From positions 1 to 20,286 of the forward strand of contig CAZGSG010000091.1 in assembly GCA_964528095.1 (NCBI GenBank): DNA of 20,286 nt. The letters run 5' to 3'. This document shows, in pieces, positions 8,579-16,295 of this stretch (within the stretch, counting starts at the first letter, position 1; each line of letters opens with the position of its first letter). The position numbers and the translations under genes are program-made. Source of the DNA: CAZGSG01 sp964528095 (GTDB lineage Bacteria > Bacteroidota > Bacteroidia > Chitinophagales > Chitinophagaceae). The notes beneath the pieces are model-generated. The model did no database searches. It saw only the letters and a list, made by a program, of their open reading frames with translations, and was not told where the DNA came from.

Positions 8579-9593
8579 GGTTCATTTCCAGTTTGACGGT
8601 GTAAAATTCCTGCGTATCTCCTATATCAAGGGTATGCCTGTCCCTGTATAACAACTCAAGTCTTCGTTTCACGTTTTGCAGACCTATTCCACCCGTATTG
8701 TCTTTTTCCGCTATGGAGGGTTTATTACGGCAAAAGAACTGGATTTGTTTACCCGTTGTAGATACCCTGATGATAATGCCAGCTGTGATCTCGCCATGCT
8801 TAAAGGCATTTTCTACAAAAGGGATCAGCAATAACGGGGGAATAGTAGCGCTGGTTAAATTCCCTTTTGTTTCCAATTCTGTATTTAATTCGTGTTCATA
8901 ACGTAGTTTTTGTAATTCAATATACTTTCGGATATACATTACTTCTTTCTCAAGTGATACGTCTTGGGTAGTATCATACAGCATATATCTCAACAGTGAA
9001 GAAAAACCGGCAATGGCTTCAAGTGATCTGTCGGACCGGAGGTATACGAGTGAATAAATATTGTTTAAACTATTAAAAAGAAAATGAGGATTGATTTGTG
9101 AACGAAGAAAGGAAAGCTCGGATTGCCTGTTTTGCAATACCAGCTCTTTTTGCTGCAGTTCTTTGTAGTAGAGATAACGGATAAAATAAAAGGAGATGCC
9201 AAAAGCGGTGTAAATGCAAATGTAAAAGAGGTTGCTCCTGAAAAAAATTGCCAGGCGCCTGTTAGTACCAGGGCGAAAACGATCAAATGCAGGGGATAGT
9301 TCACCGATCCAGTATCGAATAAAAAAGAGCAGGGGAACGCTGATAAGTATCAACAGAATAGCCAATCCTATTTGTTTACCGGGATAGAACCGGTGTAGTA
9401 TACTGTAAGGAATAAGCGTAAAGAGGAAAAAGAATACCAGGTCTCCAAGATGAGCTGACCATTCTTTCAGTCCCTGCGGTAGTGTTATCAACCCTGTTTT
9501 ATTATGGATAATGTCTGGCATATTGTAGGCCAGGCGGACGAGATAATACAGACAGGCGAAGCCGACAAATAACAGGAACAGTCTCTTCTTCAT
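8571..9593 (-). CDS. LytS-type sensor histidine kinase (His_kinase family)
   Basis: 340-residue inner-membrane histidine kinase. Four hydrophobic segments fill the N-terminal part, about residues 5-22, 50-67, 76-93 and 119-141, with no recognisable periplasmic sensor domain. A short coiled linker (about 142-162) follows. The phosphoacceptor His170 lies in SQINPHFLFNSLNNI, the hallmark of the LytS/YehU family. The ATP-binding part has the N box PFVENAFKHG with Asn262 and the G box NTGGIGLQNVKRRLELLY (299-316). It should phosphorylate the LytTR regulator whose gene overlaps its 3' end by 8 bases. The stimulus cannot be inferred. The ATG at 9593 directly precedes a Lys/Arg-rich start of TM1. The gene diverges from the VanZ-like gene across a 167-base region that carries repeats and a palindrome. 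Confidence 0.94.
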   Translation of the reverse strand: MKKRLFLLFVGFACLYYLVRLAYNMPDIIHNKTGLITLPQGLKEWSAHLGDLVFFFLFTLIPYSILHRFYPGKQIGLAILLILISVPLLFFIRYWIGELSPAFDRFRPGTNRRLAIFFRSNLFYICIYTAFGISFYFIRYLYYKELQQKELVLQNRQSELSFLRSQINPHFLFNSLNNIYSLVYLRSDRSLEAIAGFSSLLRYMLYDTTQDVSLEKEVMYIRKYIELQKLRYEHELNTELETKGNLTSATIPPLLLIPFVENAFKHGEITAGIIIRVSTTGKQIQFFCRNKPSIAEKDNTGGIGLQNVKRRLELLYRDRHTLDIGDTQEFYTVKLEMNHE

Positions 9594-9612
9594 GCTTCAA
9601 ATCTACTATTTA

Positions 9613-9627
9613 TCGTTAACGAAAATA
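9613..9627 (-). promoter_or_regulatory. candidate -7 box overlapping a palindrome, LytS/LytTR operon
   Basis: On the minus strand TATTTTCG (9627-9620) resembles TAnnTTTG and would start transcription about 20 nt before the kinase ATG. It overlaps the perfect palindrome TCGTTAACGA at 9613-9622. A second, exact match, TAGATTTG (9605-9598), is only 4 bases from the ATG and would give an almost leaderless mRNA. No -33 TTG is evident for either. Confidence 0.35.
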
Positions 9628-9641
9628 GATTGGTGACGGGT

Positions 9642-9684
9642 GTTTGCAGATGAAACGGGCCAGTTTGCAGATTAGAATTGCAGA
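9642..9684. repeat. three TTGCAGA repeats in the LytS/VanZ divergent region
   Basis: GTTTGCAGAT occurs at 9642-9651 and again at 9663-9672, exactly 21 bases apart, which is two helical turns. A third, shorter copy, TTGCAGA, is at 9678-9684, 13 bases after the second one. The cluster lies 49-91 bases upstream of the kinase start codon and 77-119 bases upstream of the VanZ-like start codon. Spacing of this kind is characteristic of LytTR-family operators; binding itself is inference. Confidence 0.55.
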
Positions 9685-9760
9685 GCGACGGGATTGTAGG
9701 CATTTTTAATTTGAGAACCGAGGACAAATCAAAAATCGTCAATGTATAAACGCCCCAGTC

Positions 9761-10246
9761 ATGAAAGCACTCTATATATCGGGAAGAATTGTTTTATGGA
9801 TCATGCTTGTCACCACCATACTGGTGCTTACCAGGTATATTCTTTTCAAGGAAAATGCTGTTTCGTTCAACTCCCTGGTGGTGCATGGCAATAGCCGGCA
9901 AGACATAGCGCGCCGCTGGAAAAAGGCCAATCTCGAGGTTTTTGCCACGATCAGGTTATTTTCCGGCAAAAGGGTAAAGACGGATGACAGCTATAAGAAC
10001 ATCGGAGGAAATATAGTTGGGTTTATCCCACTTGGGTTACTGTTCCCGCTTTTGTTTCCCTGGTTGCGGAAAGGGTGGCGGCTTATGCCATTTATTTTTT
10101 TGATCAGCCTATTGTTTGAAACGACACAATTGATCACCGGGCTGGGTGTTTTCGAGGTAGATGACCTGCTGTTGAATACTGCCGGGGGAATAATTGGATA
10201 TCTCTGTTATTTTTTATTAATGAGGATAACCACCTTCTTTAAATAA
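9761..10246 (+). CDS. VanZ-like family membrane protein
   Basis: 161-residue inner-membrane protein of the VanZ-like family. Hydrophobic segments are at about residues 9-28, 82-100, 108-126 and 138-154. The family signature is visible: NIGGNIVGFIPLGLL (80-94), SLLFETTQL with Glu120 and Gln123 (116-124) and FEVDDLLLNTAGGIIGY with Asp134-Asp135 (131-147). The family is named after a teicoplanin-resistance gene, but most members have no known role, and nothing here indicates antibiotic resistance. The gene diverges from the LytS-type kinase gene, so it could share regulation with it; TTTAATTTG near 9703-9711 is a very weak -7 candidate. The next gene, ispD, starts 75 bases downstream and has its own -7 box. 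Confidence 0.87.
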   Translation: MKALYISGRIVLWIMLVTTILVLTRYILFKENAVSFNSLVVHGNSRQDIARRWKKANLEVFATIRLFSGKRVKTDDSYKNIGGNIVGFIPLGLLFPLLFPWLRKGWRLMPFIFLISLLFETTQLITGLGVFEVDDLLLNTAGGIIGYLCYFLLMRITTFFK

Positions 10247-10269
10247 GGATTTGTTTTATAAGATATTGG

Positions 10270-10304
10270 TTTGTTTAAAATTGTTTTTTCAATTCATACA
10301 TTTG
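10270..10304 (+). promoter_or_regulatory. candidate promoter of ispD (TTTG / TACATTTG)
   Basis: TACATTTG at 10297-10304 matches TAnnTTTG exactly. TTTG at 10270-10273 lies 23 bases upstream of it, at the long end of the spacing accepted for the Bacteroidota -33 element. The predicted start is about 10 nt before the ATG at 10322, so the leader is very short. Confidence 0.55.
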
Positions 10305-10321
10305 TGTAGATAAATCATTGA

Positions 10322-10996
10322 ATGAAAAAAATAGCAATTATTGTCGCCGGAGGTTCAGGGAAAAGGATGGGAGGGAGTTTGCCCAAACAATTTCTACTAC
10401 TGAATAACAAACCGGTTCTTTATTATACCCTAAAAACTTTTTTAGAGGCATATGCTGATTTGCATATTGTATTGGTTCTTCCGGTGGAGTACACTGATAT
10501 GGGCCAGGAGATCATTGATGCCTACTTTGATAAAGACCGTATCAGGATTACAGCGGGTGGTGATACCCGTTTCCAGTCGGTAAAAAATGGACTGGAAACG
10601 ATAGAAGAAGAATGTATAATCTTCGTGCACGATGGTGTACGGTGTATGCTTGGCACCGACCTGATCCACCGCTGTTATGAAAGGGCCCTGGAAACCGGCA
10701 ATGCGATACCGGTCATAATGAGTAAGGATAGTGTACGATTAGTGAATGGTGAAGGAAATGAAGCGATCGACAGGAATAGGGTTATGCTGGTACAAACGCC
10801 GCAAACGTTTCATAGCAAAATATTACTACCGGCTTTCCAGATAGATTATAAAGACAAATTCACGGACGAAGCAACCGTTGTAGAAGCGTATGGATTAAAG
10901 ATAACGCTGGTGGAAGGGGATGAAAATAATATCAAAATAACCCGGCCAGTAGATCTGTTAATCGCAGAAAAGTTTATGGAGCAAAATGCCTACTAA
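10322..10996 (+). CDS. ispD: 2-C-methyl-D-erythritol 4-phosphate cytidylyltransferase
   Basis: 224-residue cytoplasmic enzyme that transfers CMP from CTP to MEP, the third step of the non-mevalonate isoprenoid pathway. The N-terminal nucleotide loop IIVAGGSGKRMG (residues 6-17) and LPKQF (20-24) supply the catalytic Arg15 and Lys22. Further motifs are FVHDGVRCM (101-109, Asp104 and Arg107), DRNR at 150-153, LVQTPQTF (157-163), FTDEATVVEAYG (180-191) and ENNIKITRP (201-209, Lys205). The usual DAVRP/DGVRP motif reads DGVRC here, a mild deviation next to the conserved Arg. Length is standard. The gene has its own promoter box and ends 7 bases from the convergent FemAB/GNAT-like gene. CarD/ribitol cytidylyltransferases share the fold, but the motif set fits IspD best. 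Confidence 0.92.
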   Translation: MKKIAIIVAGGSGKRMGGSLPKQFLLLNNKPVLYYTLKTFLEAYADLHIVLVLPVEYTDMGQEIIDAYFDKDRIRITAGGDTRFQSVKNGLETIEEECIIFVHDGVRCMLGTDLIHRCYERALETGNAIPVIMSKDSVRLVNGEGNEAIDRNRVMLVQTPQTFHSKILLPAFQIDYKDKFTDEATVVEAYGLKITLVEGDENNIKITRPVDLLIAEKFMEQNAY

Positions 10997-11003
10997 CAGG
11001 AGC

Positions 11004-11927
11004 TTATTTTTTTAACCATTTGAGGTAAAAAGGAAGTTTATTCAGTTTTATTCCGGCAAACTTTTCTTCTGAGCTGCCAAAACTACTATAGAAAAAAGCG
11101 AGGTTACGGATATCGGAACCTTCAAAATCAAGCAAAATACCGCGCCCCGCATGGTCTTTAATAAATGCATCGATCAGGGCATGTGATGCCCCGAGTGTGC
11201 GTCCATCGGGATGATTGCCCACCAGTATATAATACGCCCTGTTATGTGAGAAGAAAAATACACAGGATGATAAGAGTTTGCCTTCTGCTGAGCGGATACC
11301 GTAAGTCATTGCTTTGCCCCTGTCATACAACTCTTTGTATAATTCCCTGAAATCTTCAACACTTTGTTTTGATTCTTCTGTATAAGTTCTCATTTGTTGT
11401 ACTGCCAGTTCTATTACCGCGTCAACAGGAAAATTTTTATCGCTTATGCAACCAAGTTGTGTCGATTTGCGAATATTCCGTTGGATATTTTCCCTGTACC
11501 CTTTATAGATATCTTCATAAGATTTATTAAGGTTAAGGATAAAATTGCTTCGCTCATACATAGTGAAACCTTCAGCAGGAAGTACATTCTTATGATTGAG
11601 ATAGAAATCCCAGTAACGGAACCGTGATGGAATGGCCTGCAGGAACCCGGTCATTATTTCGGCAGTAATAGCATTTCCAAATATGCCAAGCTGGGCGGTT
11701 AAAAAAGGCTGATACAGGTAAGCGATACCATATTTGCGATTCCAGGTAAGAGGCATTACGAATAAATAGTCACCAAGTACAAGCCCGCTCCATTGACTTG
11801 CCATTTTATCAAGGTAATAGGAATAAGCATATATAAGACCATTACCTGCCTGGTCAATACAGGTATTCCATTTATCGTCGTCTATCTCTTCACGGCCAAG
11901 ATATCTTATTTGAGAACTACTCAACAT
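11004..11927 (-). CDS. FemAB/GNAT-like acyltransferase
   Basis: 307-residue protein with GNAT-fold features of the FemAB-like or BioF2-like acetyltransferase group. Visible pieces are YRENIQRNIRKS at about residues 145-155, common in FemAB-like proteins before the second GNAT domain; a mid-region with AEGKLLSSCVFFFSHNRAYYI; and a C-terminal block, LDFEGSDIRNLAFFYSSFG, typical of such acyltransferases. There is no signal peptide or membrane segment, so it acts in the cytoplasm. The start at 11927 (ATG, MLSSSQ) was chosen because it follows the upstream peptidase stop by one base (TGA-T-ATG); the frame stays open upstream to 12053, but that extension would run 125 bases into the peptidase gene and looks non-conserved. 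Substrate is unknown; FemA-type aminoacyl transfer to peptidoglycan precursors or a plain N-acetyl transfer are both possible. Confidence 0.72.
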   Translation of the reverse strand: MLSSSQIRYLGREEIDDDKWNTCIDQAGNGLIYAYSYYLDKMASQWSGLVLGDYLFVMPLTWNRKYGIAYLYQPFLTAQLGIFGNAITAEIMTGFLQAIPSRFRYWDFYLNHKNVLPAEGFTMYERSNFILNLNKSYEDIYKGYRENIQRNIRKSTQLGCISDKNFPVDAVIELAVQQMRTYTEESKQSVEDFRELYKELYDRGKAMTYGIRSAEGKLLSSCVFFFSHNRAYYILVGNHPDGRTLGASHALIDAFIKDHAGRGILLDFEGSDIRNLAFFYSSFGSSEEKFAGIKLNKLPFYLKWLKK

Positions 11928-11928
11928 A

Positions 11929-14769
11929 TCAGAATGGAAGATCTTTGGTGAATCGTTTGCTGTTGAATTTTGAAATATCGATGCTGAAGGAGATCTTCTT
12001 GAAAAAACGTCCTTTTTTCTCCAATAGTGATTGATAATAATCTTTGAAAACACTGCTGTAAACCAGTGGTACGTATATGTTCACGAGTTGTTTAAGCAGG
12101 GATACCTGTACCCCTGCGTCGAACAGGAACCGGTCGCCTGTAGCGCCTTTTTCCCATGGCTGGGCATAGGTGCCAATATCTGCGAATACTTTTAAAGGAA
12201 TTCTGAACGGCAGTATACTCAATGGGTTCACATTATCCGGCAGATCAAAAGCAAAGTTGATGGCTGCGATCCAGTCATCCGAAGAGCCGGCATTTCCCTG
12301 TGCATCGGTGTTTACCTTCAGGCCACCATCACGTATCATTACCTGCTGATAAGGGATTGTCCATTTTATCCCGTCTGCGCGGAAGGGGTAATCATTCCTG
12401 CCTATGAAATAGTCGCTGTAGGTATAGTCAAGATTTCCTTTGGGTGCAGACAGGTTGAGGCCATACAGGTAAGGGTTAGCTTTATTTTTATTGGTATATA
12501 GAAATTTCCCGGCGAATAGTCTTACATCAACCCCTCCTTTATTACTTGAATAATTAAAGAAATAGTTGCCTGTAAAAGCAAGACGAACAAAGCCCTTTCC
12601 CTGTTCTGTTTTTAATTCAGCGCGATAAGGATAAAGTGTGCGATAATTTTCCCATACAAGCAATAGCTGGTTAAGGGTTCTTTTATCTTCAATGGTCCTG
12701 TATCGTGAAGTAACTATTGTATCGATTGGCGTGAAGACAGAATCGTTATAAAAGTTCAACCGGTCTTCGCCGATCAGGTATGTTTTGAACTGAATGTATC
12801 GAAGTACTGTGCTGCGGGGTTCTTTTTCTTTTAAGGTCAGTCTTATTCCGGGAACGATCTTATGAAAGGAAAGAAATGTTTTTCCACTGGTATCTTCATA
12901 CCTGTCTTTGGAGAACACAGAGCCGCTCACACCGATATCAATTTTATCAAATACCCTGTCAGGATAAAAACTATAGTTTGTAAAACCGATGCCTGTAAAT
13001 TTCTTTGATCCGGTTGCATACATAGGCGCCAGTAGGAACTGTAGACGGGAGGGAGGAAGTTTCATATTGGTAAAAAGACCTCCTATCATCAGTTTGTCAT
13101 AACTATTCAACCCAAGCGCTGGCCCTATAAGCAAAAGATCTTTAGCCGGTTTTTTAAGATATTGCTCATATGTCTTTGGATTTGGCAAAAAGCCTACCTG
13201 TATCCCTTTTCGCTGCTGCGTGGGTAACAATCCTTTTTTATCCAAAAAAGAAAAAACACTATCAAGCTCTTTACCGGTGCTTTCTTCCATCACCTGCTGG
13301 AAATCATTTGGCTGTGGATGGCGGAACTGCCAACGTTGATAATAGTCCTGCATACCTTTATTAAAAGCGTCTGTGCCTACAACTGATTCAAGGTATTGCA
13401 GCCAGGCAGCGGCTTTGTAGTAGGAGCTGAGAAAATAATTCTTTTCATTGAATGCCGCCGATGATGTGCTAATGGGCTGGTCCTTTTTTTCAACCACCGT
13501 GGTTTCAAATTTGGATCGCTCCGATCCCGAAACCGGGCCATATTTTACCTCGCTGTACTTATTCTCATAGAAGGTATTGATGCCCTCATCCATCCAGGGA
13601 TGATCTCTTTCATTGCTGGCAAGAATACCATAAAACCAGTTATGACCTACTTCATGCACGATGGTATTGTCAAGGTCTTTAGCTGAGAGGTCGGGAGAGA
13701 TAACTGTTATTGTTGGATATTCCATACCGCCGCCAAAACTTTCAGGTCCCTGAACTATACTCACGACATTATAAGGATACTCGCCCACCAATTCTGAATA
13801 ATGATGAATGGCGGCTTTTACACTTTTCAGGCTGTTCTTCCAGGCAGACGAATAGGCTGGTGCATAATAAGCCTGTACAGTTATCTGTCTGCCGGAGGCC
13901 AGCAGGCAGGTATCCTGTTGTACCACAAAACGCTTATCTGCAAACCATGCAAAATCATGTATATTATTTTGTTTGAAGAGGATCGTCTTAATAGCGCCTG
14001 AAGATTGAGGGAAATCCTGCCTGATGTATTTTGTAACTCCTTTTATTTTTACCTTTTTTTTCAATGGCTCCCAGGTATAGGTGGCTCGTTGTTTCAGCCA
14101 TTCTTTTTCACTGGCATTCTGCAATTCTCCTGTTGCTGCCACTACATAGTTATCCGGAACTGTAATGCTTACCTCATAATTTCCGAATTCACTATAGAAT
14201 TCAGCCTGATCAAGATAAGGCATAGGATGCCAGCCCGCGCGATCATATACTGCCGGTTTGGGATACCATTGTGTTGCCTGAAAGGTCTCTCCATCATAAC
14301 CGCCTCTAGAAAAATTGTAGGGCAGTTTAACATGAAATGGCGTTGTAATGATCGCTTGTTTTCCTGGTGCAAGTGGAGTGGGAAGTATCACTCGAATTAT
14401 ATCAATATGTTGCGGGTGATCTTCTGTTTCGGCAGTAATATTATCTACCTTAAAATCGAGCCGGTTGATATATCCTTTTTCCTCCTGGTTAGAGAAGTAA
14501 AATTTTGTATCACCATTTTCCAGCAAATGATCACTATAAGCCGTCCTGTCGTTTTTGTAGGCATTGGGCCAGATATGGAACCAGATAAATTTTAATGTAT
14601 CAGGCGAGTTATTGATGTATTCTATTTTCTCAAACCCTTCAAGGCTGCGTTCTTTATCATTCAATGAAACATTAATAGAGAAGTTGACCTGTTGTTGCCA
14701 GTAAGGTTGCTGTGCATATGCGATTGGCAGGAAACAATTGATGAGCAGTGCGAGAAGTAATTTTCTCAA
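11929..14769 (-). CDS. M1-family zinc metallopeptidase with barrel-like C-terminal part
   Basis: 946-residue exported M1 (gluzincin) peptidase. A signal peptide (MRKLLLALLI.. ..AYAQ) ends at about residue 19-20. The N-terminal M1 beta domain covers about 25-300. The catalytic domain has the substrate-binding GGGMEYP (346-352), the zinc motif HEVGH (372-376) with the third ligand Glu395 exactly 19 residues after His376 (WMDEG), and a Tyr-Tyr pair at 450-451 that aligns with the catalytic Tyr. After about residue 520 the sequence changes to alternating polar/aromatic strands with many Tyr/Phe and Gly turns, and it ends in a C-terminal Phe (KDLPF), which resembles an outer-membrane beta-barrel. 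The start is a TTG: the only ATG-like choices fail, an in-frame TGA lies at 14787-14785, and the signal peptide begins exactly here. A good promoter sits just upstream. The acyltransferase gene follows after one base. M1 is certain; barrel is inference. Confidence 0.9.
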   Translation of the reverse strand: MRKLLLALLINCFLPIAYAQQPYWQQQVNFSINVSLNDKERSLEGFEKIEYINNSPDTLKFIWFHIWPNAYKNDRTAYSDHLLENGDTKFYFSNQEEKGYINRLDFKVDNITAETEDHPQHIDIIRVILPTPLAPGKQAIITTPFHVKLPYNFSRGGYDGETFQATQWYPKPAVYDRAGWHPMPYLDQAEFYSEFGNYEVSITVPDNYVVAATGELQNASEKEWLKQRATYTWEPLKKKVKIKGVTKYIRQDFPQSSGAIKTILFKQNNIHDFAWFADKRFVVQQDTCLLASGRQITVQAYYAPAYSSAWKNSLKSVKAAIHHYSELVGEYPYNVVSIVQGPESFGGGMEYPTITVISPDLSAKDLDNTIVHEVGHNWFYGILASNERDHPWMDEGINTFYENKYSEVKYGPVSGSERSKFETTVVEKKDQPISTSSAAFNEKNYFLSSYYKAAAWLQYLESVVGTDAFNKGMQDYYQRWQFRHPQPNDFQQVMEESTGKELDSVFSFLDKKGLLPTQQRKGIQVGFLPNPKTYEQYLKKPAKDLLLIGPALGLNSYDKLMIGGLFTNMKLPPSRLQFLLAPMYATGSKKFTGIGFTNYSFYPDRVFDKIDIGVSGSVFSKDRYEDTSGKTFLSFHKIVPGIRLTLKEKEPRSTVLRYIQFKTYLIGEDRLNFYNDSVFTPIDTIVTSRYRTIEDKRTLNQLLLVWENYRTLYPYRAELKTEQGKGFVRLAFTGNYFFNYSSNKGGVDVRLFAGKFLYTNKNKANPYLYGLNLSAPKGNLDYTYSDYFIGRNDYPFRADGIKWTIPYQQVMIRDGGLKVNTDAQGNAGSSDDWIAAINFAFDLPDNVNPLSILPFRIPLKVFADIGTYAQPWEKGATGDRFLFDAGVQVSLLKQLVNIYVPLVYSSVFKDYYQSLLEKKGRFFKKISFSIDISKFNSKRFTKDLPF

Positions 14770-14790
14770 AAGGATGGAATTTTCTCAAAA
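14759..14790. repeat. 13-bp direct repeat spanning the M1 start codon and promoter
   Basis: AATTTTCTCAAAA occurs at 14759-14771 and again at 14778-14790, offset 19 bases. Read on the minus strand (TTTTGAGAAAATT), the proximal copy contains the TTG start codon of the M1 peptidase gene and the distal copy contains the end of its -7 box. The repeat unit looks like a local 19-bp tandem duplication with a diverged 6-base end. Confidence 0.8.
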
Positions 14791-14817
14791 ATAACGTCTA
14801 AAATCTGCAATGACAAG
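14786..14817 (-). promoter_or_regulatory. promoter of the M1 peptidase operon (CTTG / TATTTTTG)
   Basis: On the minus strand TATTTTTG (14793-14786) is an exact TAnnTTTG match. CTTG lies 20 bases upstream (about 14817-14814), the normal spacing for a Bacteroidota -33 element. Transcription would begin near 14779, about 10 nt before the TTG start codon. Best-supported promoter of the window together with the one at 17286-17293. Confidence 0.6.
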
Positions 14818-14885
14818 ATTCTGAGGGGAATAAGTAGTGATTTCAACAGGCGGTTTTGCCATGAATAACAGGGTGGCTGCACAGA

Positions 14886-16295
14886 TCATTTCCCTTTTCC
14901 CATAAAAATAATCCGCACTGTGTGGATCATGATCTTAAAATCGAGCGCCAGGGATATGTTTTCGATATAGAGCAGGTCGAACTTGCTGCGTTCTATTATT
15001 TCTGCCACATTTTCAGCGTAACCAAACTGAACCATGCCCCAGCTGGTAAGACCGGGTTTTACTTTCAGTAAATATTTGTAATAAGGAAAACTTGCCGTCA
15101 CCTGGTTAATATAAAACCTGCGTTCGGGTCTTGGACCTACGAGGCTCATATCGCCTATGAGGATATTCCATAACTGAGGTAATTCATCGAGTCTCCATTT
15201 TCGCATCACCTTGCCCCATTTGGTGATCCTGGGATCATTATCCGAGGAAAGGGCTGGGCCTTTTTGTTCGGCATTATTATTCATTGACCTGAACTTGAAC
15301 ATACGAAAAGGTTTGCCTTTATAGCCGATTCGTTCCTGGCTATAAAATATAGGGCCCCTGGAAGAAAATTTAACGCGGATCGCCACGTACAATAGAAAGG
15401 GAAGCAGGATGATTCCGGCACTTAATGAAGCGACTATGTCGATCAGCCGTTTGATATGTTGTTGCCAGTCTGGCAACAGGTCGGTTTTAAGATCGATCAG
15501 CGGGGCACCAAGCACGTTATTGGTTTTTACTGACCCGGAAAGGATATCTAATGCATCTGCATGTATCTTGATCTCTACATCTTTCTCACTCAGCCGGCTG
15601 ATGATATTTTCTAAAAGCGGCTTTTCCGATTTTTCCAGGGCCAGTATGACCTGGTGAATATTGTTTTTGTCAATTATAGTTTCAAGGCTCTGCAATGTTC
15701 CCAGTTTTGGGATCAGTTTATCGATCCCGTTTTTCAGGTTATCATCAGGAGTGATAAAACCTGAATAATGATAGCCGCCGTCCTGTAGTTTTGTTTCAGT
15801 CTCTTTAAAAATGCGTACCGCATTCTCCTGGCTTCCTATCATAAGCGTGTTGAAAGCAATTTTTCCTGAGAGTAATTGATGTTTTACCTTGTTGAGGATA
15901 AGCCATCGGCCCAGGAAGGTCAGTAGGAAATGAATAAAGACCATTGCTCCAAAAGCTATGTAATAGTATGAGAATAGTTTTTTGGGATCATTTAATACAA
16001 ACAGGATAAAGAAAATGATAGATCCAAGTAAGGAGCAAATAAATGTCAGATTAAATTCAGCGAGCCTGGACTTTTTATAAAGTGAATGATATGTGCCGGC
16101 TAATGAATAAAGAACAAGCCATCCCGCGGGTATTATGATCAGAATATACAACCATGAAAGGGAATTCATGCCGAAAGGAACATTGTCGTTAAGCAGATGA
16201 TGCCGTAAAAAATAAAAGCAAAGCCATGCGGCGGCGGCCGTGAAATAATCTACCAGGGCATACCAGACTACCCTTATTTGTTTACCACTATTCAT
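14886..16295 (-). CDS. undecaprenyl-phosphate sugar phosphotransferase (polyprenyl glycosylphosphotransferase)
   Basis: 469-residue integral membrane enzyme that starts a surface polysaccharide by transferring a sugar-1-phosphate from a nucleotide sugar to undecaprenyl phosphate. Four N-terminal membrane segments (about residues 8-30, 46-68, 84-101 and 109-129) are followed by a cytosolic nucleotide-binding-like domain (about 145-250), a fifth hydrophobic segment (about 283-307) and the catalytic bacterial sugar transferase domain. Motifs: FYSQERIG, FKFRSM (333-338), the catalytic Asp-Glu in RLDELPQLWNIL (368-379) and LVGPRPE (385-391). The start is the ATG at 16295 whose first base is the last base of the preceding gene's TGA (TGATG), so translation is coupled to the dehydrogenase. 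Which sugar is used (Glc, Gal, or a modified sugar) is not visible. Known relatives are WcaJ and WbaP. Confidence 0.93.
   Translation of the reverse strand: MNSGKQIRVVWYALVDYFTAAAAWLCFYFLRHHLLNDNVPFGMNSLSWLYILIIIPAGWLVLYSLAGTYHSLYKKSRLAEFNLTFICSLLGSIIFFILFVLNDPKKLFSYYYIAFGAMVFIHFLLTFLGRWLILNKVKHQLLSGKIAFNTLMIGSQENAVRIFKETETKLQDGGYHYSGFITPDDNLKNGIDKLIPKLGTLQSLETIIDKNNIHQVILALEKSEKPLLENIISRLSEKDVEIKIHADALDILSGSVKTNNVLGAPLIDLKTDLLPDWQQHIKRLIDIVASLSAGIILLPFLLYVAIRVKFSSRGPIFYSQERIGYKGKPFRMFKFRSMNNNAEQKGPALSSDNDPRITKWGKVMRKWRLDELPQLWNILIGDMSLVGPRPERRFYINQVTASFPYYKYLLKVKPGLTSWGMVQFGYAENVAEIIERSKFDLLYIENISLALDFKIMIHTVRIIFMGKGK

Noticed and set aside
11928..12053. Longer N-terminus for the FemAB/GNAT-like protein starting at 12053
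   Set aside because: It would overlap the coding 3' end of the M1 gene by about 125 bases, while an ATG one base after the M1 stop fits normal operon spacing.
14005..14595. 196-residue open frame on the plus strand
   Set aside because: It is antisense to the M1 peptidase N-terminal domain and has the skewed Cys/Phe/Ile composition of a shadow frame.
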